Origin: Batkoa obscura
Lineage: Eukaryota; Entomophthoromycota; Entomophthoromycetes; Entomophthorales; Batkoaceae
Length of the DNA stretch: 64,000 bases
Direction of reading: 5' to 3'
NCBI GenBank assembly: GCA_030770535.1
Contig: JASVEC010000007.1
Span: 248,001 to 312,000 of the forward strand
Of the stretch, positions 32,876 through 46,826 are shown piece by piece. The position numbers and the translations under genes were made by a program. The notes below the pieces were generated by a model. It made no database searches. It had not been told where the DNA came from and was given only the letters and a program-made list of their open reading frames with translations. Every line of letters begins with the position of its first letter. The first letter of the stretch is position 1.

Positions 32876-35800
32876 TTACAACCAAGGCATCCAATGATAC
32901 TCCATAGCCGCAATATTACTTGGTTTTGTTGCTTCTGAAATGAGATCCAATACGGGTTTATTCACTGGTGTCTTCCCCGTATTCCCACCATTTGCATTTT
33001 CCCCTTCACAAGCCATCAATTTGATTCGATCTAATACCCTATTAGTCATTTGTTCCAATTCTTGCTTACTATCTTTTAATGGAAACAATGAAGAATCAAA
33101 TTTCTCCAATTTATTGGCATCTAAATAAGTAAAAAATAATTTAAAATATAATAATTCTACTCTTAAAAATAACATAATATAATGCATAATTTCAGGTTCG
33201 GGTAAAATAAGTGCCCTTGCAGTGGCTATGATAGCTGAAGGTAATGGCCCATTTAATCCATATCTTGTTATCATAGCTTGTAAACTAGGAGTTAACCGGA
33301 AGGGTACTGTTTCTTGACTTTGTAATAATGGACCTTCAAAATTTAGTGTGGGATAAGATTCTTTTAACCAAATATCGCCTGATTTTAATCTTATTGCCAT
33401 TTTACTTGGATCAATATTACAAATTGAAAAGGCATAAGAATAAAATGAAAGTATTCCTAATTGGCTTGTAAACGATTTTTGAAAGCCCCAATATTCTGAA
33501 TGATTAGGGATTGTAGACATAAAATAATCTTTTGTATAATTTTTATTTACTATTGTTTGTTGTATTTCTTCAATTGTTTTTGTTTTTAATTCCAATAATT
33601 GTGTTTTATCTAAAGTTTGATTTTCCATTAAATTCATTTTTTCTAAATAATATAATTCAGGTAAATCGTAACTTTGATTTTTCGATTGACATTGTTCCAT
33701 GAATATATCTTTTTGAGTTATATAAGGTCCATTATACTCAATTAATCTTAGAGAATGGCCCATTGGAATAACTTTTGGTAAATGAAAGTGTAATTGTCTC
33801 TTAACTGTTTCTTCACTTCTATATAGAATCGAATTCATACAAAGATTAAATTGGTTTAATCTTTCTTCTCTTCTTGAATTATATGTAGCATTTAAATCTA
33901 ATAAAAACTGATAAATTTCTCCATCGTTACCACGCATACCAACAATATATTGGATTTGATTATTTCTTCTTATTATTTGATATTTGGGCATGATCCTCAT
34001 AATTTTTATCAAATCATGCATTTCATCTTCCATTGTATATTGACCTGGTATTAACATATCATGTAAGGATGGACCTTCTGCATTTAATAATTCTCGATCA
34101 AAAAAATCATTATATTTATTAGTATATTTCATTTTTACAATATTTTCATAATGATTTTTCCATAATCGCATTTTATAGATAAAGCTTAACAAATCCATAT
34201 TATTTTCACTAAATGTTAATTGAAATAATTTAGACAACTCTTCATCTAAAATTAATTCGATACATTGATTTATTAATTCCTTATTATTGTTACTATCTAA
34301 TCCTATTGTTTTTTGATTCTTATTCATAATATTTTGTTGAATGACTAAATTTATATTCTCTTCAATAATTTCATTTAATAACTTCAATAAACTCTCTTCA
34401 TTACTTAATTTTGGTGGTTTAGATAATGAATTCGCAATTGTTGTAGCAGTAATAGCATAAAGAGGTGATTGAAGTTTAATTAAATCTATCAATTCATTGA
34501 CTGATTCCCAGGCTGATTTAAATAAATTCACTTCATTTTCCGGTTCTTTATTTTTGGATAAATTTCGAAACACTGTAAATTCATCTTTGGCTGTTAATAA
34601 ATGATAAAATACTGCTTGCGGATATCTTTTGGCCATAATATTTAATATTTGTATAATAAAATTAGCACTTGGTTGGTATAATGTAGAAATTAACTGTGGT
34701 ATAAAAAATAACCAATACCATAGTGGAATATGTTCAATAAATTCAGCAAATGATTTTGAGAAAATGTTATTCTCATCATCCATATTTAATAAATTAATAA
34801 TTCTTGCTATATATCTTCTTGATTTATGATTTTTATATAATATAGATGCTTGATTATAACAATTGATAGCATAACTAGCATGTTCCGTATTTCCATTTTG
34901 AAAATAAAGTTTTTCATTAAAAATACCCCATTCTGCCCATGATTTTGGAACGGACATATCCATTTGAGTTGCTGAAGAGAAGGCTTGATTAGCTTCCTCA
35001 ATTTGATTTAATTTATTAAAAAATTTCCCTTTTAAAGTAAAGTATTTAACTTTTTGTAACGGTGAAAAAAAATTAATGGACGCTTTACTTAACATATCTA
35101 ATCCTTTGTGCGTTTCATTATTCGAAAAATAATAACATTTAGCTTGCTCAATCAATTTAACAAATGCTTCAGATATATGAATATTTGGTAATTCATAAAT
35201 TCTTTCAGATATATCTAAACTTGTTTTATAATGACCTTGCTTTCTCGCTACGATAGCAAATCGATTTAATAACCAAGCTTGCTCATAGTATCCTTTTTGT
35301 AATAATGTAGCTGTTGAGATTGAATTTGTTGGTTGCATTTTTTCCAATTTTTGGCCCAAATTTTTTAATATCTTGGTCATTTTATTAAATGTTTGATGTC
35401 TAAAACCAACCATATCTTGCCAAACTTCCATCGAATCCCAAGCATTGGGTAATCTTCCTCTCCAAGGTGATATTACTTTATCAATATTGGATGCAATCAT
35501 ATCAATACTAGTCAAATGTACTTCATTTAATTGACTAAATAAAGTAGTACAAACTTCTGATTCATATAACTGTTGACAACCACTTAATAAAGCTAAATGA
35601 GAATTAGATACAAATTGGGGCAACATATGCCATTGTTGAGCAATAGCATTATTTACATCTTTATTTAAATTATTAAATTCCTCTAAAAATTCATTTCGAA
35701 TTTCTTTAGCATTTAATAAGGTTAAAAAGGATTTGTAAAACTTAATTTGAAAATCTTTAGAGACTGTAAAATCTACAAATTCATAGCGATTTAATAATTC

Positions 35801-37380
35801 TTGAAAACCAACATTATCTTCCGTTAAATTTTTAGTTTGCCATTTAGCTTTTAATTGTAATTCTAAACTTCCAGTAACTTCTCCTAAATCTTCAATAAAA
35901 TCCCATTTTTGCATATTTTCAACACATTTAATCCATTCTTCTTCCCACATTGAAAATTCAGATTCACATGTAGGTACAGTAATTTTACTTGCTAAGTTCT
36001 GTGCTTGTTCATAACATGATAATGCTTGTGGATATAAGGATTGGCTTGCATAAGCTATAGCTATACCCGTAGTTGAAAATCGATGTCTCATGGACCATAA
36101 TGAATAATAGTAGTCATCTTCTCTTAAAGTCAAAAATAATTCGGATAAAGCATCTTCAGCATTAATTTTAATTAAGGCTCCATCTTTATCATGAGAAATA
36201 GCAATATCTGTAATTGAATTATCTAATAAACGAATAGCAGTATGCCAACAATTAAATTTTGAACCCAAATATTTAATTAAATGAGGGGGTAATAATATAC
36301 TTGGTTTACATTTTTCAAAACCTTGTAAAAAAGTTTGTATTATATTTGGGCGTAAATAAAATTGTTTCATATGATATGGTTTACAAAATAAACTTATAGA
36401 ATGTTTCAATAACTCCGTTTTTTCATTTTCAGTTAAACATAGCCAAACTAAAGGAAAAATAGAAGTCCACAAATCATGAGCAAATTCCGAATTTGTTAAA
36501 CTTAAGATTTGTAATGATGTTGATAAATCTTTTCCTGTTAACTGATTTAATGATTGTTTTAATTGATTAATTGAATTGCTAATAATCATACAACATTCGT
36601 CTAAATTTTCTTTTAAAGTAATAAATTCCCCATCATGGAATGAATTTTTAAATGGAAGATTAATTAATTGTTGAAATTGAAAAGGTAATAGATTCAACTG
36701 TTGATTAATTGAACCTAATAAAAAATATAAAGCTTGATGAATCCAATAATAATCTGATAATCTTTCCCAATCTTGAATATTAAAGATGTATTTTAATCTT
36801 GAAAATAATCTTAAAGGTGAAGAATCATTTAATATTTTTAAAAAATTTGTTTTAATAATTGGAAAATTTACTCGAGTACCTAATAAAAAGGCACTCTCTA
36901 ATTTCATTGTTAATTCGGTATTTTGAAAATTAGGAGTTGAATAAATTTGATGAACTAAATTTAGGAAATCTTTTAACAATAAATCATCACATCTCATTTC
37001 AATATCAGACATTGAAACTAATAAATTAGCTTTCTCTTTTAATGTTGGAAATGATTCTGTTGGTTTTAACACCCAATTAGAAATAATCGTAAATATAGAT
37101 CTCAACAAAAATCCATCTGTTGATTTTTCTAATATCAAACATAACGAACTTAACATTGTTTTACGATGATCTCCTAAATAACCTACTCTTAAATTTAATA
37201 TATTAATTGTTAATAAGATGGAATTTGTTAATGTTTCAGATGCTGTAATAACATTGGAATTGGTGTTATTTAAAAAGGGATACAAGAATCTCCATTGAGT
37301 TATTTTTGAATTACTTTGTTGACTTGTATTATTACTATTATTGTTACTATTATTACTACTATTACTATTATTATTAGTTG

Positions 37381-37429
<49 letters not shown>

Positions 37430-40400
37430 TAATATATGTTCTTTTGATAGCCTTTGTAATAATCTTACTAAAGTAGGTACTGAATGATCAATAGCTTCTG
37501 GTCGAGGTACAGATATAGCATCCAATAAAATTAAAGAAGAATTCAATGTAACAGAATCAATTAAACCTTTAGAAATAGTAGCTTCAATTAAAGATTGAAA
37601 TGAAAATGATATTGGATTGTGACCAATAGATTCTGGACCTGGAAGTAATTCCAATATATGTCGAATAATGGGATGTAATGAACAAGAAATTATATAATTG
37701 TTACATTTGATGCAATTCATTAATAATTCTTTTAACTGTTTGATATGAATATCTATCCATGATTTGGATTTATGCTTAATTAAGGAATTAATCATTTCTA
37801 ATGTTAATATTACTTGAATTTGATTTTCATCTGTATTTTCTACTTTTAATGTATTTTCAAATAAATTCAATAAAATTGGGGCATCCGACCAACTATTTAA
37901 TGCTAATAAATTATTAAATATAGTTAATGCTGGGCCACAGTTCGTTTTTCTAGAGGGCATATCATCACATGAACAATATAATTTAATTAATGATTTTAAT
38001 ATAATTCCTTTCATAAAACTATTTAGACAATATGTTTTACTAACATCTATTGCTATTGACATTGATTGTATGTTGTTGGATGTTGGTGATTCATTTTTTA
38101 TTTTCTTTTTATTCAAATCCTTTTCATTTTCTTCATTTGGTCTTTTATCACCAGATTGTAAATTGAATTCATTTTCTTGGCTATTTTTATCTAAAAATAA
38201 AACTTCCCACTTATAAATTAACTCAGCTAATTGAATAGTTAAACTTTTACAATCTGCTGAGGAAGATTGTAAACTTAATTTAGGTAAAATATACAGTATT
38301 TGTGGAACAAAGTGCATTCTATAATCATAAAATGCATCTGCATGCCGACAAATGGTTGAAAATATATTTAACATATGTGAAACATTATAATTTTCATCAC
38401 TTAATACTTGTTTTGTAAATCGAATCCAAATTGGAAATCTGTTGTCTTCTCCTGATTTTTGAGAAGTTCTATTAGGCAACGCTTGAATAATGGCATCTAA
38501 AGCCATTCTGCCAATCAATTTGGTTTCTAAATTCACAGATTTCAATAAAGCACCATAAACATTAATAATGATATTATCTGGTGTATTATAAGCTGCAATA
38601 AATCGTGCAATTAATAAATGAGCAGATTGTTTACATATATTATCATCTAATTTAGTATGAGCAAACCCAAATTGAATGATTTCCTTTCGACATTCCATAA
38701 AATAATTGGGACAAAATTGTAGTAATAAAGTAGTAAATTGAATTAATTCTAAACGATAATAATCATCCATTGAAGAATCAGTTTGTGTTTTATCAATTTC
38801 TATTTGAGACCATATCTTTTGTCGTATCAATAATATTACTTCCTCTTCTACTAAATTAGAATAATCATTTTTTATAAAAGCAACTAAAATTAGTGGATTA
38901 ATTAAATTATGTAAAAAAATAGTTAATGATGTAATGGGATAATTATTATCATTAATCTTATTTAAAAAACTAATTAATATAGTTTTTCTTTGTTGCTTAC
39001 TACAATTTAAAATATATTGTTTTAAGAATACATGTAAAAAAGAAAAATCAGCACTTGAATTAATACCAAATACTGTACTTAATTCAAATATTAATTCGAT
39101 ATTCTCTTGATTTTGTTTTAAGTAATTGACAAATAATTTAGCAATATAATAAGATTCATTTAAACTTGTTAAACTCAAGGATGTTTCATTTTGTATTTTT
39201 TCAATTCTACTAGGTGATTTCCATAATTCCATTAATTTATCGAATATTTGTGGACATTTAATTAACCAATCAGAGTGATATTGTGTACATGCTTCTATTA
39301 TTGAAATAAAGTAATATTTATAATCATCCGATTTGTTACTGCTATTAATATCTTCTTTTTCAATTGTAAACTTAATTAATTTATCTGGATTTTCCATAAC
39401 ATCTTTTCTTAATTCAGTTGCTGATGATGAATTTAATAAGCAAATAAAAAACTGAGCAAATTTCTCATTTTCAATATTATTAAACAAATATTCATTGGTA
39501 TCTATAGGATATCTATTTAAATATTTGATTAAAGGCTCTCGAATTGGACTCGAATTATTTCTTCGGATTAGACTTTCAAATTCAACTGCGAAAGGTATTA
39601 AATCTTTAACAAATATATTAGCTACAGGCGGCAATAAATGGAAGATATGTAAAATGGCTGCTATGATTTTAATTTCGTTTCGATCTTTCAATTGGGTTGT
39701 TGCTATTTCTTTTAGTAAATTTAAATCTGCCCATTTTTTCATACTTTCAAATAATTTCACTCCAATTTCAATTTTGAAATAATGAGTTAATATATCTAAT
39801 AATTTAGCTAATCCTTTAAGATGAGGTACTGTTAATGAAGTATAATCACTAATACTAGTAAGATAAGGTTTTAATACTTCTTGTAATAAATCCTTTGGTA
39901 ATTTATTTTGAAATGAAGTTAATTCCTTTAAGCCTGAATTAGCTGCCTCTGCAATCTCATTATGACTATTATGTAAAAATTTAAAAAATACTCTTTGTGC
40001 TCTTGCTCTTAATACAGCTGGTTGAGAAGTAGCTTCCACAAAGCTTAATGCTGATAAGATAACTTCAATACATTTAATACGAAATTTAATCATTAACGTA
40101 TCATCTTTAGCTTCGGATGATTTATATAAACTGTCATCTGAATCTAATAAAGCTAATGCTTCTGCTATAAAAGTAGGCAAGTGTTCTTCCCCATCAATAA
40201 ATGAACATTTTGCATTTAATATAAATGCAATAGCATCAAATGCACCAATCATGATTGAAAAAGGTAAAGAACGTAATACTCGAGTAAACATTAAATCTAA
40301 TAATTTATCGGAAAAAGGCTGTAGTATTGTTGATATGTCATTATTGGTTATACTAGCAAATAAATTAATTATTGATTTCGATAATTCACGTAAAGCACCA

Positions 40401-43400
40401 TTGGAACTAAATAGTTCCTTAATTATTAAATCTAAAGTTTTGGAATAATCGGGCTGCTTAATATCTTCATTGATTGTTGATTTTGGTTGAGAATAAATTT
40501 TTAATATAATTTGCTGTAATGAATTAGAAATGTGATTGGAATAAGGTGTTGAAATAGATGAAGAGGCAGATTTTAGGGCAAAGATAAAAGCAGTAGTAAT
40601 CTCCATTTCATGATTCAATAAAAAAGGTTTATCTAACTTTAGCTTATTAACCATTATCATTAATGAATGACAAGCTGCATCTTTACGGAACAATTCTTCA
40701 GAATAACAATAATTACATAATGCTTCACACAACTTATTAAAAAAAGACATTTTATGTAATTGTTTTTCATTACTTAAATATTGCAAATATCTTTCTTCAA
40801 TTAAATAAACCATTTCAGTACTCAGCTTTCTTAATTGAATATTATCACATGTTATCATTTCTACAATTGAGTCAAAGAAGGCTGAAAACCCAAGATCATT
40901 AGTGACTTTTTTGGAATCAAAATCACATTGTTTAGCATTGGGATCAATTAATTGTAACATTTTAATAGTTACATAATAACTAGCAAATCCTTGTAAAAGT
41001 GACCAAGCTTCTTCATATAACTCCGAATGAGAAGCTGCAAGGAATAAAGAATTAAATAAAGTAATCAATAGTTCTTTTTGTACTTGTTCATCCGCTTGAA
41101 TACCCATTTCATTATTATCCATATCAAATGCTTTCTTTTCAACATAAGAAGTAATAAATGATTCCTCATTCACTTTAGCTAATTTATTCTTTGATGGTGT
41201 AATACATAAACCTTCATTATTGTCATCCTCTTCATTTTCTTCAAAATAGTTTTCTACTTTAACTTTAACAATAGCAATATCTTCTGGCTTTAAAGAATCA
41301 ATTGTAACCAAAGCAGAAAAGCAAGCTTTAATAACTTTTAACGAATGTAATTTATAAAATTTATCGACCATTGGATCATATAATGTATGATAAGCCATTT
41401 TTACCATATTTTTAATTGGAAGACCTAACAACTGATTTTTACCTTCAAACTTAATCCCAATTTTCAAATTGTTTTGTACACTTTCATCATATGAAATAAT
41501 AGGTGAATGCTGCATAAATAGCTTATTTAGGCCTCCTAATTTACCTAAAACTCGAATAGCTGACATGGAGATATCTTGATTATATGGTAAGGGCCTTATA
41601 TGTCGCCATAAACAATAAGATAGTTCATCAGCTACAGGTGCTATTACAGCTTCTAATGCCTCTGGTTGTACATTTTCAATACATATATCTAAGGTCTTTA
41701 ATCCCTTTACAATTAATCGCTCATTAAATGTCAAAGCCATACATAATGGTTTCATAAATTGTCTTAAAAAGTTAATGTATGGGGCAACAGTGGCATTAAT
41801 TGTTAATAATAATTCGATTAATAATTCTCTTAAATCTAAATTAGTAGTAGAAGCTAAAGCTAAAGTTAAATCAGAAACAATTTGAGGTAATAAAGCCAAT
41901 ACAGCACTTAATACTTTGTTCAAATGTAGTGTAGCTGTATAATTAAAAAAAGAATCCAATAATAAATAATAATTGGCACAACTATCTAATTGAGTGGAGT
42001 ATTCAAAACATTTTCTTATAATTTTAGTTACACAATTAATTAATATTTGTTCATTGGCTACTGGATAATGAGATATAGAACGAAAGACTAAAGTAAACAA
42101 ATACAACATACAATTAGTTTGATTAGCATCAGCATGACCTAATTGATCTAATTTATCCATTAAAAAATTAATTAATATACCAGCAAAATGATGAGATAAT
42201 CGATCACTCATTAACAATGATTTAGGTAGATGAGCTAATAATGGGTTTTCTAATAACCTTTCAAAAAAATAGTCCATATTAGAAGAAAATACTTCATGAA
42301 CAACAGCTAAGTCTAAATGGTGAAAAAAAAATACGATCGTTTTTATAACTTCTTTAGCATCTACAGAATCTGGTGGATGTAATAATGAGCTTCCATTTCT
42401 ATTTATTATCGATTTATCTTTTTCTTCTTTTTTAACATCAAAATGATAAATATATAAACATTTAATTGTATCTCTAAATAATTTAGAAAATAATTTAGTA
42501 TCATCAATAGAAAATCCCAATGCAAACTCTTTTACAAAATCGGTATTTGTAGTTAATATCACTGGATTAGTTCTTATCAAACCCCTCATAATAGTCTCTA
42601 AACCTGTAAACATATGTTTAAATATAGATCTAGCTTCTTTTAACAGTTCTACTGCATTTTGCGATGATTTGATTAAAGAACCTAAAGGTCTTATTTTTTC
42701 AAAGTCAAATTGATCAATATTGTCTTCAGTTAAATTAGTAATGGATGGAAATGGCGATGGATTTTCAGCTTCTTGATAATCTAAATATTGTTTTTTTATA
42801 GATGGGAATGCAATATTAATGCTATCTACTTTATTAGCAAAGGCATTTAATATATGCATTACCAATAATCTTGCTTCAACTTCATTTTGATTTTGTACAA
42901 TAGAATCTATAATATTAATTAATAATTTGGCACATACCATTTGCATTGTATAACTTAAGTGATTCTCTAAAAAACCTCGAATGAATATATGTGTTATTTT
43001 AGTAATCTGTGGTTGAGTTAAATCTTTTCGAAAATAATGAATCACTTCGGCTATTACACTATATGAAAAATATTTGATTGTTTCTCGTGTTGTTATGCCA
43101 TTCCATCCCATTATTTTTTCACATAATAATACATCCAAATTCTTAACGAAGTAAGGACGTGCTTCTAAGTTTAATACATAAGTAATATCAAAGAATAAAT
43201 CCTAGGAATAAATAAACAAAACAGTAATTGAAGTTTAAAATCAAATCCTTACTTTTCGAAGTGAAGCATAGTCCGGTGGACAATCACATAATAAGCGAAC
43301 TAATATATCCACTACATCACCAAGATAAGGAGATATACTATAGATATTACCACGATGTAAAACTGATAAATAAGATACAATCTAAAAATTAGTAATTTAA

Positions 43401-44435
43401 TAATCAAATTATTATAATATATATTATTACTTTAATCTGTGCCACTGTTAAATCTGAAAACAATGCTTTATTTTTGATCAATGGACTAATACCGACGAAT
43501 ACTTCCCCATTTAATTTAGCTTGAGCATGGGCTTCTGCTTGTGGTGCCGCTTGCAATTTTAAAAAGGCCATTGCTGGTGGATAAATAATATCTAAATAAG
43601 GCACAATAATATCTCTATAGGAAAGATTGAGTGGTTTTAAAATCGACGGACATTCTATTAAAACTTTAAAACTAAACATGCCTCGTACTAATAATTTTTG
43701 TCCATTATCTGTTACATCCGAATTAGGGGAAAACGGTTTTGGTGTATTGTCAAGAGCTGGGTTGGGCTATTGGATATTAAAATTAACATTTATTGTTCAA
43801 TATTATTAACACAAAAAAACTCACCGTATTATTAGCTGGCGTTGTTGAGTTATTATTGTCAAACATTTTTATTACATTTTGTTCCATATTAGCTAATAAA
43901 TCACGAATAGTTTCAAATAATCCAATCATATATTCTTGAAGTTCTGGACGATAAACACGAAACATTTCCACAATTATCTTTAAACTAGCAATGGCATTAT
44001 CTTCGTTATCAACTTCAAATACTCTCAATAATGTCTTAGCTATATCCCCAACAAAATTTTTTAAATGTTCATTGAATGGTAATCGATTAAAGATTTCTAA
44101 TATCGTACTGCGGAGTTTCTGTTTAAAAAAAATTAGTGGTTGTGAGTGAGGATTTATCTAATCATTTACCTGTTCAAATGCCTTTGGCGAAAATGAAGGT
44201 AGCTCATCATTTAATATAGCTAATAGTACAGGTACCAATCGATTGAGATAAGCTAAATTGTCATTTTGATAAAACTCTGCTGAATCTCGAAGTTCAACCG
44301 CTACTTTGGCTTTTAACGTTATTGCTAAGATTTAAAATGATCAGATTTATAAATAAATTTAAATAGTAATTAGTTACCTAAATTACTATCCAAAAGCCGG
44401 GTAGCATATAATTCATAGTTAAATTGGTTGACCAT
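32876..44435 (-). CDS. TRA1: TRA1/TRRAP, activator-binding subunit of SAGA and NuA4, six exons
   Basis: Exons 44435-44378, 44324-44170, 44118-43825, 43766-43431, 43381-43253 and 43201-32876 join in frame to 3765 aa, close to yeast Tra1. It is a giant PIKK-family pseudokinase that recruits the SAGA and NuA4 acetyltransferase complexes to promoters in the nucleus. The N terminus MVNQFNYELYATRLLD leads into long HEAT-like helical repeats. FAT-region helices precede the kinase-like domain in the last ~450 residues, where I see no catalytic DRxxxN or DFG motif, as expected for Tra1. The extreme C terminus ...EYHWMPWL is FATC-like. An Asn homopolymer (about 2246-2260) is encoded by an ATT/AAT run at 37386-37433. 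All introns (48-53 nt where measured) cluster within the first 1.3 kb, leaving a 10.3-kb last exon. Confidence 0.96.
37325..37433 (-). repeat. Trinucleotide tract coding poly-Asn in TRA1
   Basis: About 15 plus-strand ATT triplets (AAT in the gene) are followed by an Asn/Ser-rich degenerate extension. It lies in a region expected to be a surface loop between helical repeats. Likely length-variable between strains. Confidence 0.85.
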
Positions 44436-45646
44436 GATTTATTTTTTTATTATAAAATACTGATAATCACAATATAGAATGATGGTAGCTTAAATACTAT
44501 ATGCTTTTTTATAATTTATAAGTTAAGATAAAATTTGAGTTTTATTTTTTTGAGTTTTTTGATTTTTTGAGACTTTAAAAAAACTTTGTTAAAAAACGTT
44601 TTACAAAATCAGAGGGCTATTGGTTGACAATTTGCAATATTTGGGTTTGGTCTAACTTTTTGCACATTCAACTTGTGCTTAGATTTAAAAATAGTAAAAC
44701 TCGAAATTTGAATTTTTGAAATTTTTGAGAATGAAAATAGAGAAATTGGGAGCACTTCGAAAAAAAAGTATGAATTCGGGCTTGTGGGTTTAATGTTTAC
44801 ATATTTCAAAATAGGGATTATTTTTAGGTATATATAATATTCAAGAATTAAGTAAACTGAATAAAATGATATAAAAATAGGGAGGCATTAGATTAATAGA
44901 GGACTAATACATAAACAAATAAATGAGGAAAGTAGTTATGATATTATTTTTTACCGTTTTGAGAAAAATGTTAGAAAATAGCATACATTTTTCATTTTTG
45001 ATAACACCTTGATGTTGATACTATCTTCTGCTTAATCGGTTTTGATTTTTGAAATAATCATTTAATAAAAACAACTGTCATTTAAAAGAAACTTGCTTAT
45101 ATCATCACTGATAATATGCTGGCACTAAAGTAACAGCGGATCATTGCGCCAATAAAAGTACACCTTCGTATGCTTTTAAGTGATTGGCTATTATCATGGT
45201 AATTAGTTTATCGGGGATAGCGTATTGACATCCCTTAAATAAAAATATAGAAATATAATAGAAGCTTTTATAAAGTGTCTATTCAATGTTAGCTTTATTT
45301 TTTTACCTATATATTTATTTTATCATTTTGGTTAATTGAGATTGATTTTATTAATTTGCTAACTTAGTGTTATCTTAATATTCAGCTACTGATAAGAAAA
45401 TTATCAAATACGTTTTTGGATTAATATTAATGAATAAATAAATGAAGTTAAGCTATCAAGCAGTCCTCTTGATAGTGTTATATTACAATTCATAAATATT
45501 GTTTATTTGGAGATAAATAATACTAGCATAAAGTATGTTTGTAACTGTTATTCAGTAAATCAAACCTCTTTATGAGAAAGAGAAAGTGACCACAGCTTTA
45601 TTTTACAGTTTCCAGACAATAGTGTTGTGAAATGTAAAGTTTTTCA

Positions 45647-45749
45647 TATAGGGATACATTTTTGTGTTTAGGAATTTTACTAACTCTTTCGCTCAAATAG
45701 GGCCTAAAAAATGGAAAAAGTAATGAAACCAAAAAAAACATCCCCATAT
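45647..45749 (+). mobile_element. Tc1/mariner-like MITE, copy 10
   Basis: ATATAGGGATACATTTTTG...AACATCCCCATAT with a complete core; the left end has one changed G. Confidence 0.8.
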
Positions 45750-45850
45750 CATATATTATAGGAATGTCTTCTTCTATATAATGCTTTATTAAACTCGTAT
45801 TACTAAAATATATGCTATCGATATGTATAAGAAGTTTATTTTTGTCGTCA

Positions 45851-46150
45851 TCATACCCTCGGACAGGTTTTGTGTACAGTCATGTTAATGCTGCTATCTC
45901 TGTATTGATATGTTTTCGTTACTATTGATGCTTCTAATTTGGGAAATATACTAATTGTGAAAATGGCTATAGTAAAATTAACATGATAAAGCACTGAATA
46001 ATCGAACTTGTTTATAAAGTCTCTGAACTGTTTTATTGTGATATTATCTGCTTTAATAGCATAATACAGAATGTTAGTATGAGATATTCTTGTCATCAAC
46101 TCTAATAAAACATTATTTGTAGTCAAATCATTATTGTATGCTTCTTTAAT
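45851..46150 (-). pseudogene. Unassigned ~95-codon frame, possible exon remnant
   Basis: A frame open from about 46140 to 45851 has mixed, protein-like composition, including RISHTNILYYAIKADN and KQFRDFINKFDYS. It has no ATG near its start; an acceptor-like TATTAAAG precedes it. The helix-repeat feel is loosely ankyrin-like but too weak to name. It may be a fragment of a lost gene. Confidence 0.25.
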
Positions 46151-46826
46151 AGAAGTAAGTTATCGTTTTCATATATCTTTATATAATAGTTATATGTTTT
46201 CCATGACAATAGCATAAAATGATTAAAAGAATAAAATTTCACCCTGTTAATGTTATTAATAGATTAAGTTTAATTAATTTTGATGTTTTCCTTTTTACTA
46301 TTTTTAATCAATTGTTTTTCTCTCTGCTTAATTTATAACATTCATTTATTAACCCTTTTTGAATCACATTAGTAATAAAACACGCTCAAAAAACAAAATG
46401 AACAGAAACAGATAATTAGGCTATATCAACATTTATAATAAATATATATAGCTAATAAATAGTAGAGAAGAGATAAAAGAATATAATAAATAATAAACAT
46501 TTACCTTGGCATAAATTTTAAATTCTTTCATTCTAATGAATAGAATAAAAATCAGAGAGGCCTTGTATCTGAAGCATTATAAATCATACTAAGATTATTG
46601 ACAATTTAAGTAAAATATCTAATGAATTTAATCGAATCAATCAAGAACCTATTTAATAAATTCTATTTTTAACATGTGAGTAGTATGATTCTATCAATTA
46701 TGAACATAGTTATTTAACTAAATATGTGAGGTGATATTGATGATTTAATTCTACCTCTTACTCAAATTCAAACCATTTAAGAAGCAGCAACAATCCATTC
46801 CAACTTTTATTACTTCTTTTTTAAAA

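Larger units (their letters stand above)
44436..46826. other. Intergenic DNA between divergent TRA1 and the mannosidase
   Basis: The region contains one MITE (45647-45749) and one minus-strand frame of doubtful reality (45851-46150). The remainder shows AT-rich DNA with no recognised feature. Confidence 0.4.
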
